From: Mesorhizobium sp. B2-4-15
GTDB taxonomy: Bacteria; Pseudomonadota; Alphaproteobacteria; Rhizobiales; Rhizobiaceae
Reading direction: 5' to 3'
DNA: 64,000 nt
Assembly: GCF_006658505.1 (NCBI RefSeq)
Contig: NZ_VFUZ01000011.1
Span: 62,001-126,000, forward strand
The notes beneath the pieces are model-generated. The model was not told the DNA's origin, searched no databases, and saw only the letters and a list, made by a program, of their open reading frames with translations. This document shows positions 44,564-53,700 of the stretch, in pieces. Both the position numbers and the translations under genes were made by a program. Position 1 is the first letter of the stretch. Every line of letters begins with the position of its first letter.

Positions 44564-46474
44564 ATGGACACCGGCCTGACCACCATTCCGGAAGCGGCGA
44601 TCGAGAAGCACCGCGCCACCGCGCAAAGCTTCATCACCCGCATCGTCGTGCTGGAGGATTCTTCGCGCGAATCCGGCACGGCATTGGCCGGCACCAACCG
44701 CCGCTTCGTCTCGACGGTATCGGTCGGCTCGGTGCGCCGCACGCGCGAGGTCGAACTGTCGAAGACCGTCGGCGCCGTCCACCCGGACGACCAGTTGCTC
44801 ACCATCCCGCAGCATACGCTGTTGTTTCGCGCCCGGCGCGGCGCGGCGATCGCGCTCGCAATATCGGACGTCTTCGCCGAAGGCTCCGATCTCGAAAGCC
44901 TGCAGGCCAGGAACGCCCGCGCCCCGCTCGAGGGCGACGATGCGGCCACCTTCAAGAAGCTCCTGTCGGCATCGGCTTACATCGCGGCCTTCAGCCTGGC
45001 CTCCTACCTGTTCCAGCTGATCGACAGCGACGGCGAGGCGCCGAGTGACATTCCCGAGCCGGATTTTCTCTTCGATACACCCCAGGATGCGGTGAAGTCG
45101 ATCATCGCCGGCCTCGACAAGGCGATAGCAGGTTCGTCCGACGATGCCGACCTGATGACTCGCGCCCGTGCCTTCGCCCGCGTCGCCATAGACGGGCTGC
45201 TGGCGCGCAAAGGCCGCTTCGACGGCATCGGCCCGCTCGAGAACGCCCATATCCGCATCGACGTCGACGATTTCACCCTCGACGGTTTCGATGTTGCGCC
45301 CGGCAAGCGCTCCAAGCCGCTGGTGATGACCTTCAAGAAGCCCGAAGAGGTCGTCGGCAACCACATCGCCAAATACCAGTCGGTCAAGCTCGCCAAGATG
45401 CTGATGGCCTATGACTTCGAGCGCGAACTGAACCCCTTCGTCGAACTCGGCGGCTTCCTCTTCACCTTCATCGGCGACGGTGCGCCCGGCACCGGCAAGA
45501 CGACGCTGATCCAGATGATCGCCGGCCTCGTCCACGACTACTGCCAGGTCGCAGGCTACCCCTTCGCCTACGAGAATTTCGGCGTCGACCAGATCTCATC
45601 CTATCAGGGCAAGTCGGGCCAGAACTGCCGCCAGTTCATCAACAACGTCTTGAACCCGCGCATCATCGGCTTCGGCACCATCGACGACATCGACCAGGTG
45701 GCGGCGCGTCGTTCCGACGACCGCGCCTCGGCCGGCCAGCAGGAAATCACCGGCGTCCTGATGGACGCCTTCGGAGGAGCGTCCACGGTCGTGCGCGGCA
45801 ACTGCTCGTTCGGCATGTTCTCCAACTATCCCGAAAATGTCGACGACGCGCTGCGCCAGCGCGCCGGCGCCCGCTGGCTGGTCGACGGACCGCAGACGCG
45901 CGACGATTACATCGACATCTTTGTCCTTCTCGCCGGCAAGAACCACAAGATTCCGCTGGGCGACCACAAACTCTACGCAGCACAGGAAATCCAGCGCGCC
46001 GTCGCGGAAGCCTATGAGGAACACGAGAAGCCCCGGGAGGACGGGCTGATGCGGGTCTATGAACGCTACATGAAGGAGAACGGCGCGCCCAGGACCATGG
46101 CCGATATCGGCACCTATCTGCACCTGATCAAGGACGCCGAGCCGCGCTTCACCGGCCGCGCCATCAAGAATGTCACCGACGCCATCAAGATGCGCGCCAT
46201 GGACATCGAGCTTCCCGACGACTGGTTCGAGAAACCGGAAGCCTTCATGCACAAGAGCTACGACGACAAGAAGGCGATGATCGAGGACCTGCGCGGCCCG
46301 TTCTCGATGGATATGGTGATGCAGGAGATCAACCGCTACGCGGACAGCGAGTTCCGCTATTCCGACAAGTCCGACGACGCCGCGGTGGAAAAACTCCTGC
46401 GCGACGCCCGCCTGCGCGAACGCGCGGCAAGCGAGATGGAGGAGATGAAGAAGAAGGGGCTTTGGAATGCGTGA
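44564..46474 (+). CDS. AAA+ ATPase with large unknown N-terminal domain (cluster gene 3)
   Basis: A 636-aa ATPase. The N-terminal about 290 residues match no family I know. The AAA+ core has Walker A GDGAPGTGKTT (304-314, Lys312), Walker B as FGTIDDID (370-377), a sensor-1 segment FGMFSNYPENVDDALRQRAG with the Asn of SNYP and a plausible arginine finger in LRQRAGAR. A helical C-terminal region (from about 470) ends in an acidic/basic coil EMEEMKKKGLWNA. Start ATG 44564 has GGGAG upstream. ATP-driven remodelling of its cluster partners is the natural inference. It resembles no single named clade such as ClpX or MoxR. Confidence 0.88.
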   Translation: MDTGLTTIPEAAIEKHRATAQSFITRIVVLEDSSRESGTALAGTNRRFVSTVSVGSVRRTREVELSKTVGAVHPDDQLLTIPQHTLLFRARRGAAIALAISDVFAEGSDLESLQARNARAPLEGDDAATFKKLLSASAYIAAFSLASYLFQLIDSDGEAPSDIPEPDFLFDTPQDAVKSIIAGLDKAIAGSSDDADLMTRARAFARVAIDGLLARKGRFDGIGPLENAHIRIDVDDFTLDGFDVAPGKRSKPLVMTFKKPEEVVGNHIAKYQSVKLAKMLMAYDFERELNPFVELGGFLFTFIGDGAPGTGKTTLIQMIAGLVHDYCQVAGYPFAYENFGVDQISSYQGKSGQNCRQFINNVLNPRIIGFGTIDDIDQVAARRSDDRASAGQQEITGVLMDAFGGASTVVRGNCSFGMFSNYPENVDDALRQRAGARWLVDGPQTRDDYIDIFVLLAGKNHKIPLGDHKLYAAQEIQRAVAEAYEEHEKPREDGLMRVYERYMKENGAPRTMADIGTYLHLIKDAEPRFTGRAIKNVTDAIKMRAMDIELPDDWFEKPEAFMHKSYDDKKAMIEDLRGPFSMDMVMQEINRYADSEFRYSDKSDDAAVEKLLRDARLRERAASEMEEMKKKGLWNA

Positions 46475-46488
46475 GGTGCGCCAGCCTT

Positions 46489-46632
46489 CCCTTCTCCCCT
46501 TGTGGGAGAAGGTGTCGTCGAAGGCGACGGATGAGGGGTGTTCCAGCTTGGCATCAACGGCGCTCCGGCCAACACCCCTCATCCGTCTCGGCGCTGCGCG
46601 CCGATCCACCTTCTCCCACAAGGGGAGAAGGA
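46489..46632. repeat. RIME-like intergenic mosaic element, copy B
   Basis: Homologous to copy A at 6574-6712: CCCTTCTCCCC...GGGAGAAGGTG at the left, GGATGAGGGGTG, a central TTCCAGCTTGGCA, then CACCCCTCATCCG and a right end CCACCTTCTCCCACAAGGGG. It is about 144 bp and lies between cluster genes 3 and 4. Confidence 0.82.
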
Positions 46633-46663
46633 AAGGTCACGCCCCTCATCCGCCCTTCGGGCA

Positions 46664-46692
46664 CCCTCTCCCCGTGAACGACGGGGAGAGGG
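46664..46692. repeat. Perfect 12-bp hairpin next to repeat copy B
   Basis: CCCTCTCCCCGT-gaacg-ACGGGGAGAGGG is a perfect stem within a second repeat module (46641-46692) that follows copy B. It has no T-tract. Inside an operon it could stabilise or divide the mRNA. Confidence 0.8.
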
Positions 46693-46747
46693 AGGCGTCA
46701 GCGTTGGCGCTTCGCCTTATCAGGCAAAGCCCCTCGGACCCTTCAAC

Positions 46748-48049
46748 ATGATCAGCAAAAAACCCGACCTCCTGCGCGACAACGAGCTGATCTATGGCCG
46801 GCTGCTCACCGTCGACGAGCCGCATCTCATCCAGCGCTATAACAAGGCGCTTGCCGCCTTCGGGCTCAAGCCCACCAGGCTGGAGAGCTTCCAGATCGAC
46901 CGCACCGGCTTCTCGCCGGAAGTGGCCGAGGAGTGCGGCGACTATGACTATCTCGACCCCAACGAGGTCAATCGCCGCTTCATCATCCTGACGCCCTCGC
47001 AGATCGACCTGCCGGTGGTGCACACCGCCTTCTCCAACACCTCGCAACTGATGTTCGAGTTCATGACCAGGAACCAGCGCGCCATCGACGCGCTGACCAT
47101 CAAGGACGTCATCTACGGCGAGATCGAGGACTCCGTTCCCAAGGTCAACGACATCGAGGATCTGCTGTCGATCAACCAGGTCGAGTTCAAGGTGCTGTCG
47201 GCCGAGAACGTGCTGGGCAAGGCGGCCGAACTCGGCAAGCTCGTCGACCGGCTGAAACAGGAACCCGATGCCTGGCGCGACAATGCGATGCTGACCCGCA
47301 TGGTGGACCTGGCCAAGGTCTGCGGCGACATCCGCGAGAACGCGCTGGTGCCCGACCAGGTGATCTTCCGCCACAGCGCCTACTGGACCAGCCATTTCGG
47401 CGGGCTCTACGTCTTCGTCGATCCCGAAATGACGACCGTGATCAGCGACCCGGCCGCCCCCGGCTTTCGCCGCTCGCGGCCATGGCAGGTGAGCTATCTC
47501 TCGATCAACGATGCCGACAAGGTGTTCAAGTTCCTGGCCGCCACCGGCCGCATCGAGTTGCCCCGCGCTTCCTGGATCGAGGCGTCCGGCTATCTCGAAC
47601 ACCGCGCCGAGATGGTGGTGCGCGCGCTGATCCGCGACGCCGAGCCGAACCGCAATTTGACCGATGTCGACAAGGTCTGGCTGCAGACCTGGATCCAGAG
47701 CCATGCCGACCTGATCACCAGGGACGGCAATTTCCCCTTCCTCAACGCCGCCAAGCGCGAGATCGCCCAGCTTGGCCATCTCAAGATCGAGGACGTCCTG
47801 CCGCAGCAGCGTTTTCTGGTGATCCGCGCCAAACCGGACCATCCCGACGCCTGGCTGACCAACAGGCTGATTTCGGATTTCGTGCCGGCGGATTTCATTT
47901 CGCGCTACATCTTCAACAAGGACGGGTTCTACAGGGACTATCACGGCTTCAGCGACGCTTGGCGATCGCATGTTGTCGACGTTCTGAAAACCACATATTT
48001 GAAGGACGAAGTGGCGTTCCGCACGCGCCTCTACGGCCTGACTGACTGA
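46748..48049 (+). CDS. Unknown 433-aa protein (cluster gene 4)
   Basis: A soluble alpha/beta protein from the ATG at 46748; the frame is open upstream through the repeat, but that part is not coding-like. I recall this type only as a rhizobial family of unknown function (DUF6638-like), unverified. It has no signal peptide or helix. Features: an N-terminal RYNKALAAFGLKPTRLESFQID, a long helical segment AENVLGKAAELGKLVDRLKQEPDAWRDN, an Arg/His-rich VFRHSAYWTSHFGGLYVFVD, and a C-terminal region with NAAKREIAQLGHLKIEDVLPQQRFLV. It is 273 nt after the ATPase gene, with repeats between, and 14 nt before the DUF2333-like gene. Confidence 0.82.
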   Translation: MISKKPDLLRDNELIYGRLLTVDEPHLIQRYNKALAAFGLKPTRLESFQIDRTGFSPEVAEECGDYDYLDPNEVNRRFIILTPSQIDLPVVHTAFSNTSQLMFEFMTRNQRAIDALTIKDVIYGEIEDSVPKVNDIEDLLSINQVEFKVLSAENVLGKAAELGKLVDRLKQEPDAWRDNAMLTRMVDLAKVCGDIRENALVPDQVIFRHSAYWTSHFGGLYVFVDPEMTTVISDPAAPGFRRSRPWQVSYLSINDADKVFKFLAATGRIELPRASWIEASGYLEHRAEMVVRALIRDAEPNRNLTDVDKVWLQTWIQSHADLITRDGNFPFLNAAKREIAQLGHLKIEDVLPQQRFLVIRAKPDHPDAWLTNRLISDFVPADFISRYIFNKDGFYRDYHGFSDAWRSHVVDVLKTTYLKDEVAFRTRLYGLTD

Positions 48050-48063
48050 GGGGTGACACAGCC

Positions 48064-49182
48064 ATGCTCGATCCGATCGTGAACTTTTTCACCCGGATTT
48101 TCCAATGGATCGGCCGCGGCATCGGCCTGGTCATCGGCGTCATCCTGTGGCCGTTCATGTGGGCCGGGCGCTGGTACGCGCAGCGCGGCTGGATCCTGAA
48201 GGCCGCGGTCGGCATCGCACTGCTGGTGCTTGTCGGCCTCTACGCCAACTTCTTCTACGCCACCCAATGGTGGCGCAATTTCAACCCGAACTATCCCGAC
48301 ACCTACAGCTTCGAGAAACGCAATGTTTCCGCCGGCGAACAGGTTGCCGCGGGCGCCGGCACCGATACGGCAAAGACCTGCGGCAACTCCGGCATCGCTC
48401 AGATTGCCGCCGACCTGATCGACTTCAACGTCAATCAGAACGCCTGGGTCTCCTCGATGGTCCTTTACAAGCTCGGCCTGTTCGGCATCGACTGGGACGA
48501 CACGCCATGGATGGACAACAAGGCTTCGTTCCAGCGCGGCATCAATCAGGCGGTGCGGCGCACAGCCACCGAGCTTGCCGACAACCTCGGCCGTGTGCGC
48601 ACCACCTCGCAGATCGACACCAATCTCCAGGATGCCCGCGGCCAGCTGCAGTATGACGAGTCCATCTGGTATATCAGCCGCAACGGCATGACCGCGACCA
48701 CCCCCAGCATGTATCGGCGCGCAATGGGCAATCTGCGCTCTTTCAACGCCCGCCTCGCCACCTGCCAGGCGACTTTCGACGCCCGCGCGGATAATTTGAA
48801 GCAATATATCGATCGCATCGCCAGCGACATCGGCTCGACCTCGGCCATCCTCAAGGAGCGCGCCGAAAACCACAACAATGGCTGGTTCGACTTCCGTGCC
48901 GACGACCGTTACTGGTTCGCCTATGGCCAGCTCTATGCCTATTATGGCCTGATGAAGGGCGCCCAGGCCGATTTCGAGGGCGTCATCAAGGAAAAGCACC
49001 TGCAGAGCCTGTGGGACACGATGGACGCGCAGTTCGTCTCGGCGCTGCGCATCCAGCCTTTCATCATCGCCAACGGCCGGGAGGATGGCTGGCTGCTGCC
49101 GACACATCTTACGACCATGGGCTTCTACGTGCTTCGGGTGCGTTCCAACATGGTCGAAATCAGCAACGTGCTCACGCAGTAA
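48064..49182 (+). CDS. DUF2333-like inner-membrane protein (cluster gene 5)
   Basis: A 372-aa protein. N-terminal amphipathic and hydrophobic segments (FTRIFQWIGRGIGLVIGVILWPFMWAGRW and then a clear membrane helix AAVGIALLVLVGLYANFFYA, about 45-64) anchor a periplasmic domain that carries a C-G-N segment (AKTCGNSGIAQIAADLIDFNVNQNAW) and long helices. This is the DUF2333 layout, of unknown function. It starts 14 nt after gene 4. It would give the otherwise cytosolic cluster an envelope anchor; a periplasmic domain with a Trp/Asn-rich N-terminal region suggests contact with cell-wall material, which is speculation. Confidence 0.8.
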   Translation: MLDPIVNFFTRIFQWIGRGIGLVIGVILWPFMWAGRWYAQRGWILKAAVGIALLVLVGLYANFFYATQWWRNFNPNYPDTYSFEKRNVSAGEQVAAGAGTDTAKTCGNSGIAQIAADLIDFNVNQNAWVSSMVLYKLGLFGIDWDDTPWMDNKASFQRGINQAVRRTATELADNLGRVRTTSQIDTNLQDARGQLQYDESIWYISRNGMTATTPSMYRRAMGNLRSFNARLATCQATFDARADNLKQYIDRIASDIGSTSAILKERAENHNNGWFDFRADDRYWFAYGQLYAYYGLMKGAQADFEGVIKEKHLQSLWDTMDAQFVSALRIQPFIIANGREDGWLLPTHLTTMGFYVLRVRSNMVEISNVLTQ

Positions 49183-49495
49183 CGCTGTTCTGTTACAACC
49201 TCCGGTGATGGCGAATTTGCGCCGTCGCTTCTGTCGCATTCCGTGCATTGTGCGGCTGTTTTGAGACGGCGGAGACGCCCCTGCTCTGGCTTCTATACGG
49301 CGCGGCAAGCGGAGCCAGAAAGAACCGAGGAGAGGTCGGCCGGCCGCGGATGAATTTTCTTCATAGGAAACATAGTTGCATGAAAGTTGACGCCACGGCT
49401 GCGACAGGGTTAGATGCCCGCGCGTCCGGTTCCAGCCTTCTTGCGAGCGACATCAACCCCGTCCCCTCCACCGTCCAATCCAGAGGAAAGCCGTC
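49183..49495. other. Intergenic region before fhs
   Basis: A 313-bp spacer in which I see no gene, riboswitch or clear terminator. The fhs ribosome site AGAGGAAAG lies directly before the ATG at 49496. Confidence 0.4.
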
Positions 49496-51175
49496 ATGGC
49501 CGAAGTGAAGTCCGACATCGAGATCGCGCGTGGCGCCAAGAAAAAGCAGATCCAGGAGATCGGCCAGAAGATCGGCATCCCGACCGAACACCTCCTGCCC
49601 TACGGCCATGACAAGGCCAAGATATCGGCCGAGTTCATCAAATCGGTGAAAGGCAACAAGGACGGCAAGCTGATCCTGGTCACCGCCATCAATCCGACCC
49701 CGGCCGGCGAAGGCAAGACCACGACCACCGTCGGCCTTGGCGACGGCCTGAACCGCATCGGCAAGAAAGCCATCATCTGCATCCGGGAGGCCTCGCTCGG
49801 CCCGAATTTCGGCGTCAAGGGCGGTGCCGCCGGCGGCGGCTACGCACAGGTTGTGCCGATGGAGGACATGAACCTCCACTTCACCGGCGACTTCCACGCC
49901 ATCACCACCGCCCACAACCTTCTGTCGGCGCTGATCGACAACCACATCTACTGGGGCAACGAGCTCGGCATCGACACGCGCCGCGTCGTATGGCGCCGCG
50001 TCATGGACATGAACGACCGGGCGCTGCGCGAGATCATCTGCTCGCTCGGCGGCGTCGCCAACGGCTTCCCGCGCGAGGCCGGCTTCGACATCACCGTCGC
50101 CTCGGAAGTCATGGCCATCCTGTGCCTTGCCACCGACCTGAAGGATCTGGAAAAGCGCCTCGGCGACATCATAGTCGCCTACCGCCGCGACAAGTCGCCG
50201 GTCTATGCCCGCGACCTCAAGGCCGACGGCGCCATGGCCGTCCTGCTCAAGGACGCCATGCAGCCCAACCTGGTGCAGACGCTGGAAAACAATCCGGCCT
50301 TCGTCCATGGCGGCCCGTTCGCCAACATCGCGCATGGCTGCAACTCGGTTGTCGCCACCACGACGGCGCTGAAGCTCGCCGACTATGTCGTCACCGAAGC
50401 CGGCTTCGGCGCCGACCTTGGTGCTGAAAAATTCTTCGACATCAAGTGCCGCAAGGCGGGCCTCAAGCCGGCAGCTGCCGTCATCGTCGCCACCGTGCGC
50501 GCCATGAAGATGAATGGTGGTGTCAAGAAGGAAGACCTCGGCAAGGAAAACATCGAGGCGGTGAAGAAGGGCTGCGCCAACCTTGGCCGCCACATCGAGA
50601 ATATCAGGCAGTTCGGCGTGCCGGCGGTGGTTGCCATCAACCACTTCTATTCCGACACCGACGCCGAAATCCAGGCGATGAAGGACTATGTCGCCTCGAT
50701 GGGCGAAGAGGCGATCCTGTGCAAGCACTGGGCCAACGGCTCGGCCGGCATCGAGGACCTCGCCAACAAGGTCGTGGCGCTGGCCGAATCCGGCGCCTCG
50801 CAGTTCGCGCCGCTCTACCCCGACGCCATGCCGCTGTTCGAGAAAATCAACACCATCGTCCAGCGCATCTATCGCGGCTCCGAAGCGATCGCCGACAAGT
50901 CGGTGCGCGACCAGTTGCATGCCTGGGAGCAGGCCGGCTACGGCAACCTCCCGGTCTGCATGGCCAAGACCCAGTATTCGTTCTCGACCGACCCGAACCT
51001 GCGCGGCGCGCCGACCGGCCACACCGTGCCGGTGCGCGAGGTCAGGCTTTCGGCGGGTGCTGGCTTCGTCGTCATCATCTGCGGCGAGGTCATGACCATG
51101 CCAGGCCTTCCAAAGGCCCCGTCCTCGGAAAAAATCTTCCTCAACGAGGCCGGCCAGATCGAAGGCTTGTTCTAG
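49496..51175 (+). CDS. fhs: Formate-tetrahydrofolate ligase
   Basis: A 559-aa enzyme that makes 10-formyl-tetrahydrofolate from formate, THF and ATP. The P-loop is [15 protein letters not shown] (about residues 67-81). Other blocks are [58 protein letters not shown] and the C-terminal [23 protein letters not shown]. Length and motifs are standard. It feeds the one-carbon pool and helps detoxify formate. It is monocistronic, followed by a terminator at 51196. Confidence 0.97.
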   Translation: MAEVKSDIEIARGAKKKQIQEIGQKIGIPTEHLLPYGHDKAKISAEFIKSVKGNKDGKLILVTAINPTPAGEGKTTTTVGLGDGLNRIGKKAIICIREASLGPNFGVKGGAAGGGYAQVVPMEDMNLHFTGDFHAITTAHNLLSALIDNHIYWGNELGIDTRRVVWRRVMDMNDRALREIICSLGGVANGFPREAGFDITVASEVMAILCLATDLKDLEKRLGDIIVAYRRDKSPVYARDLKADGAMAVLLKDAMQPNLVQTLENNPAFVHGGPFANIAHGCNSVVATTTALKLADYVVTEAGFGADLGAEKFFDIKCRKAGLKPAAAVIVATVRAMKMNGGVKKEDLGKENIEAVKKGCANLGRHIENIRQFGVPAVVAINHFYSDTDAEIQAMKDYVASMGEEAILCKHWANGSAGIEDLANKVVALAESGASQFAPLYPDAMPLFEKINTIVQRIYRGSEAIADKSVRDQLHAWEQAGYGNLPVCMAKTQYSFSTDPNLRGAPTGHTVPVREVRLSAGAGFVVIICGEVMTMPGLPKAPSSEKIFLNEAGQIEGLF

Positions 51176-51195
51176 GCGTCGTGGTATCGACGGAC

Positions 51196-51221
51196 AAAAG
51201 GGCGCCGGGTGGCGCCCTTTT
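51196..51221 (+). terminator. Rho-independent terminator of fhs
   Basis: AAAAGGGCGCC-gggt-GGCGCCCTTTT followed by T, 20 nt after the fhs stop. It also lies downstream of the convergent isochorismatase-fold gene, so it may serve both strands. Confidence 0.85.
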
Positions 51222-51239
51222 TCATTCGGGACGACCCGT

Positions 51240-51884
51240 CTACGCGGCGTCGCGCGCCAATGCCCGCTGGTTCGATGCGTGGATCGTGTCACGCTCCGGC
51301 AAAGCGCCCGTCTTCAGGCATTCGATCCATTCGGCGGTCTTCAGCACCGCCGCGAAGCGCGACTGCAGGATGATCGTGATCACGCGGTGGATTTCCTCGG
51401 CCGAGGCATAGCCGGCGCTGTTGGCGTAGGGCACCGAACCGGCCGCATCGGACAGGAACTCGACCGCAAAGCCCATATGCACGGCATGGATGATGGTCGA
51501 CAGGTCTCAATTGTGCGTCATGTAGCCGACGACCGTGATCGTATCGATGGCATTGGCCCGTAGCCATTCCTCGAGGTCGGTGCCGGTGAAGGCCGATGGC
51601 AGCATCTTCTCGACATAGTGGTCGCGGCCGCGCCTTGCGATTTCGGGATGCAGTTCGCCGCCATGGCTGCCCTTGGCGAAGATCGGCGACGTCTCGGGCG
51701 CCATCTGCTTGACGACGACCACCTTGATACCGGCCGCTGCCGCCGCGTCCATCGCATGCGCCACATTGACGACGCTGTCAGGGAATGGCGGATGCTGGAT
51801 GGCGAGATTGCCACCATCATAATCGTTCTGGACGTCGACGAGGACGAGCGCGCGGCGCGGCGTTGTGGTGGCTGGGTCAGACAT
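51240..51884 (-). pseudogene. Isochorismatase-fold cysteine hydrolase interrupted by UGA at the catalytic Cys
   Basis: A frame of 214 sense codons plus one internal UGA at 51507-51509 (codon 126). The first part has the catalytic Asp17 (LVLVDVQNDYDGG), Lys93 (VEKMLPSAFTGTDL) and the approach to the nucleophile, VVGYMTHN; the next codon, where the family has Cys, is TGA. After it the same frame continues for 88 codons with intact family sequence (DLSTIIHAVHMGFAVEFLSDA, EEIHRVITIILQSRF). A single base change (TGC or TGT to TGA) explains it. It is divergent from a GlxA-like AraC regulator that may control it. A recent nonsense mutation is likelier than recoding. Confidence 0.85.
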
Positions 51885-52011
51885 GGTGTTTTCCCTTCCG
51901 GCTTGAATGCGATGGGCCGAAAATAGGCAGGTCGCCGAGCTGCCAAAAGTGACCCGATTGACATCATTCGAAAGAATTGGGACAATCCGCGTTCAACTGT
52001 CGGAAAAGCCC

Positions 52012-52992
52012 ATGACCGCCCCGATCATTGCCGTGCTTGCCTTCGATGGCATCAGCCCGTTCCATCTCTCCGTGCCCTGCCTGGTGTTCGGCGCCGACCG
52101 CACCAGGCTCGGCCTGCCGCGCTTCGACTTCCGTGTCTGCGCAACCGAGCAAGGGTTGATCCAGACCGATGCCGGGCTGAGCATCGTTGTCCCGCATGGG
52201 CTGTCCGCGCTCGACGATGCCGATATCGTCATCATCCCAAGCTGGAAGGATCTGGAAGCCCCGCTGGCCAGGCCCCTCCACGAAGCGCTCGGCCGCGCGC
52301 ACCGGCGTGGGGCGCTGATTGTCGGCCTCTGTCTCGGCACCTTTGCCATCGCCGCCGCCGGCCTGCTTTCGGGACGGAAAGCAACCACGCACTGGGCCTA
52401 TACGGACCAGTTGCGGGCCCTGCACCCCGACATTTCAGTCGATGCGGATGTGCTCTATGTGGATGAAGGCGACATCGTCACCTCCGCTGGCGTCGCCGCC
52501 GGGCTGGACTGCTGTCTGCATATCGTGCGCGCCCGTTACGGCGCCGAGGCGGCGCTGCGGCTCGCCCGGCACGTCGTCCTCTCCCCGCACCGGCAGGGCG
52601 GGCAGGCGCAGTTCATCGAACGCCCCGTCGCAAACAGCGCGAACGCCGACCGCTTCACCGGGGCCCTCGACGCGGTGCGCGCCACGCTCGGCGAGGCGCA
52701 CAGTCTCGACAGCGTCGCCGAAGCCGCCGGCCTGACCCGGCGCACCTTCACCCGCCGCTTCCAGAAATCGATCGGCACCAGCTTCGGCGACTGGCTGACA
52801 AGCCAGCGCATCGAACTGGCGCAGCGGTTGCTGGAAGCCACGGAAAAATCGATGGACATGGTGGCCTTCGAGGCCGGCTTCGGCAGCGCCACTTCGCTGC
52901 GCCAGCACTTTGCCGCAAGGCTCAGAACGTCGCCGGCGCAATACCGGCGGGAATTCTCAAGGCGGGCTGACGGACAGATAGCGCATGCCTGA
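52012..52992 (+). CDS. AraC-family regulator with DJ-1/PfpI-like domain (GlxA type)
   Basis: A 326-aa regulator from the ATG at 52012. The N-terminal PfpI-like domain (about 1-190) has the elbow LIVGLCLGTFAIAAAGLLSGRKATTHW with Cys in GLCLG. The C-terminal AraC DNA-binding domain has two HTHs: HSLDSVAEAAGLTRRTFTRRFQK and MDMVAFEAGFGSATSLRQHFAARLRTSPAQYRREF. Such regulators often stand divergent from isochorismatase-fold hydrolases, as here. The ligand is unknown. Confidence 0.92.
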   Translation: MTAPIIAVLAFDGISPFHLSVPCLVFGADRTRLGLPRFDFRVCATEQGLIQTDAGLSIVVPHGLSALDDADIVIIPSWKDLEAPLARPLHEALGRAHRRGALIVGLCLGTFAIAAAGLLSGRKATTHWAYTDQLRALHPDISVDADVLYVDEGDIVTSAGVAAGLDCCLHIVRARYGAEAALRLARHVVLSPHRQGGQAQFIERPVANSANADRFTGALDAVRATLGEAHSLDSVAEAAGLTRRTFTRRFQKSIGTSFGDWLTSQRIELAQRLLEATEKSMDMVAFEAGFGSATSLRQHFAARLRTSPAQYRREFSRRADGQIAHA

Positions 52993-53006
52993 TTGGTTGA
53001 GGAGAC

Positions 53007-53567
53007 TCAGCCACGCCTGACCGATCGCGCCGGGTTGCCAACGACGGTCGCATTGGCCGACACGTCGCGCGTCACCACAGCGCCCGCGCCGACGATGACG
53101 CCTTCGCCGATACTGACGCCGCCGAGGATGACGGCGCCGCCACCGATCCAGGCATCGGCGCCGATCTCGACCGGCCTGGCGATCTCCAGCCCGGCTCGCC
53201 GCCCGGTCGCTTGCCTGTGATGCTCGGCGCAATAGATCTGCACATTGGGGCCAAGTAGCGTTCCCTTGCCAATGCGCACGCTTGCCGTGTCGAGGATGGT
53301 ACAGCCGGCATTGAGGAAGACGCCGGCGCCGAGGAAGAGATTGAACCCATAGGCGGCGCAGTGGAAAGGCGCCTCGATCCGGACGCCCTCGCCCGCCGCG
53401 CCGAGCAGCGATTTCAAGGCGAGCCCGAGATTGCCGCGCTGTCGCGGCGGCAGCGTGTTGTGCTCGAACAATGCGTCACGCGCCGTGACGCGCAACGCTT
53501 CCAGCTCATCATCCAGGCAGGTGTACCATTGGCCGGCCGCCATCTTTACGCGCTCGCTTCCGGCCAT
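53007..53567 (-). CDS. Sugar O-acetyltransferase (maltose acetyltransferase / NodL family)
   Basis: A 186-aa left-handed beta-helix protein. After an N-terminal helical segment of the Mac domain (QWYTCLDDELEALRVTARD), hexapeptide repeats run from about residue 60 (VFLNAGCTILDTASVRIGKGTLLGPNVQIY) to the end (GADAWIGGGAVILGGVSIGEGVIVGAGAVVTRDV). The catalytic His is in CAEHHRQA (116/117). It acetylates a sugar from acetyl-CoA. NodL belongs to this family, but no nod gene is nearby, so a maltose/galactoside acetyltransferase role is as likely. The start could instead be a Met at residue 9. Confidence 0.88.
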   Translation of the reverse strand: MAGSERVKMAAGQWYTCLDDELEALRVTARDALFEHNTLPPRQRGNLGLALKSLLGAAGEGVRIEAPFHCAAYGFNLFLGAGVFLNAGCTILDTASVRIGKGTLLGPNVQIYCAEHHRQATGRRAGLEIARPVEIGADAWIGGGAVILGGVSIGEGVIVGAGAVVTRDVSANATVVGNPARSVRRG

Positions 53568-53700
53568 GGCGTGGTCTCCAATGACGTCATTGCAAATAAG
53601 TAAGCTGACAGAAAAGCGCCGATCTCAACACTGGTCAAATATTGGACCTATGGTAGCCTGCCGCCTCAAGGTCGTCCGGCCTGGGATCGAGGGGATCAAT

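Noticed and set aside
51460..51500. SECIS element after the in-frame UGA
   Set aside because: Only a 6-bp stem with a 29-nt loop can be drawn starting 6 nt after the UGA; I do not consider it a credible SECIS without a computed search, so it is not annotated.
53007..53567. nodL assignment and nearby symbiosis genes
   Set aside because: The protein is in the NodL/maltose acetyltransferase family, but there is no nod, nif or fix gene or nod box in the window, so the symbol is not justified.
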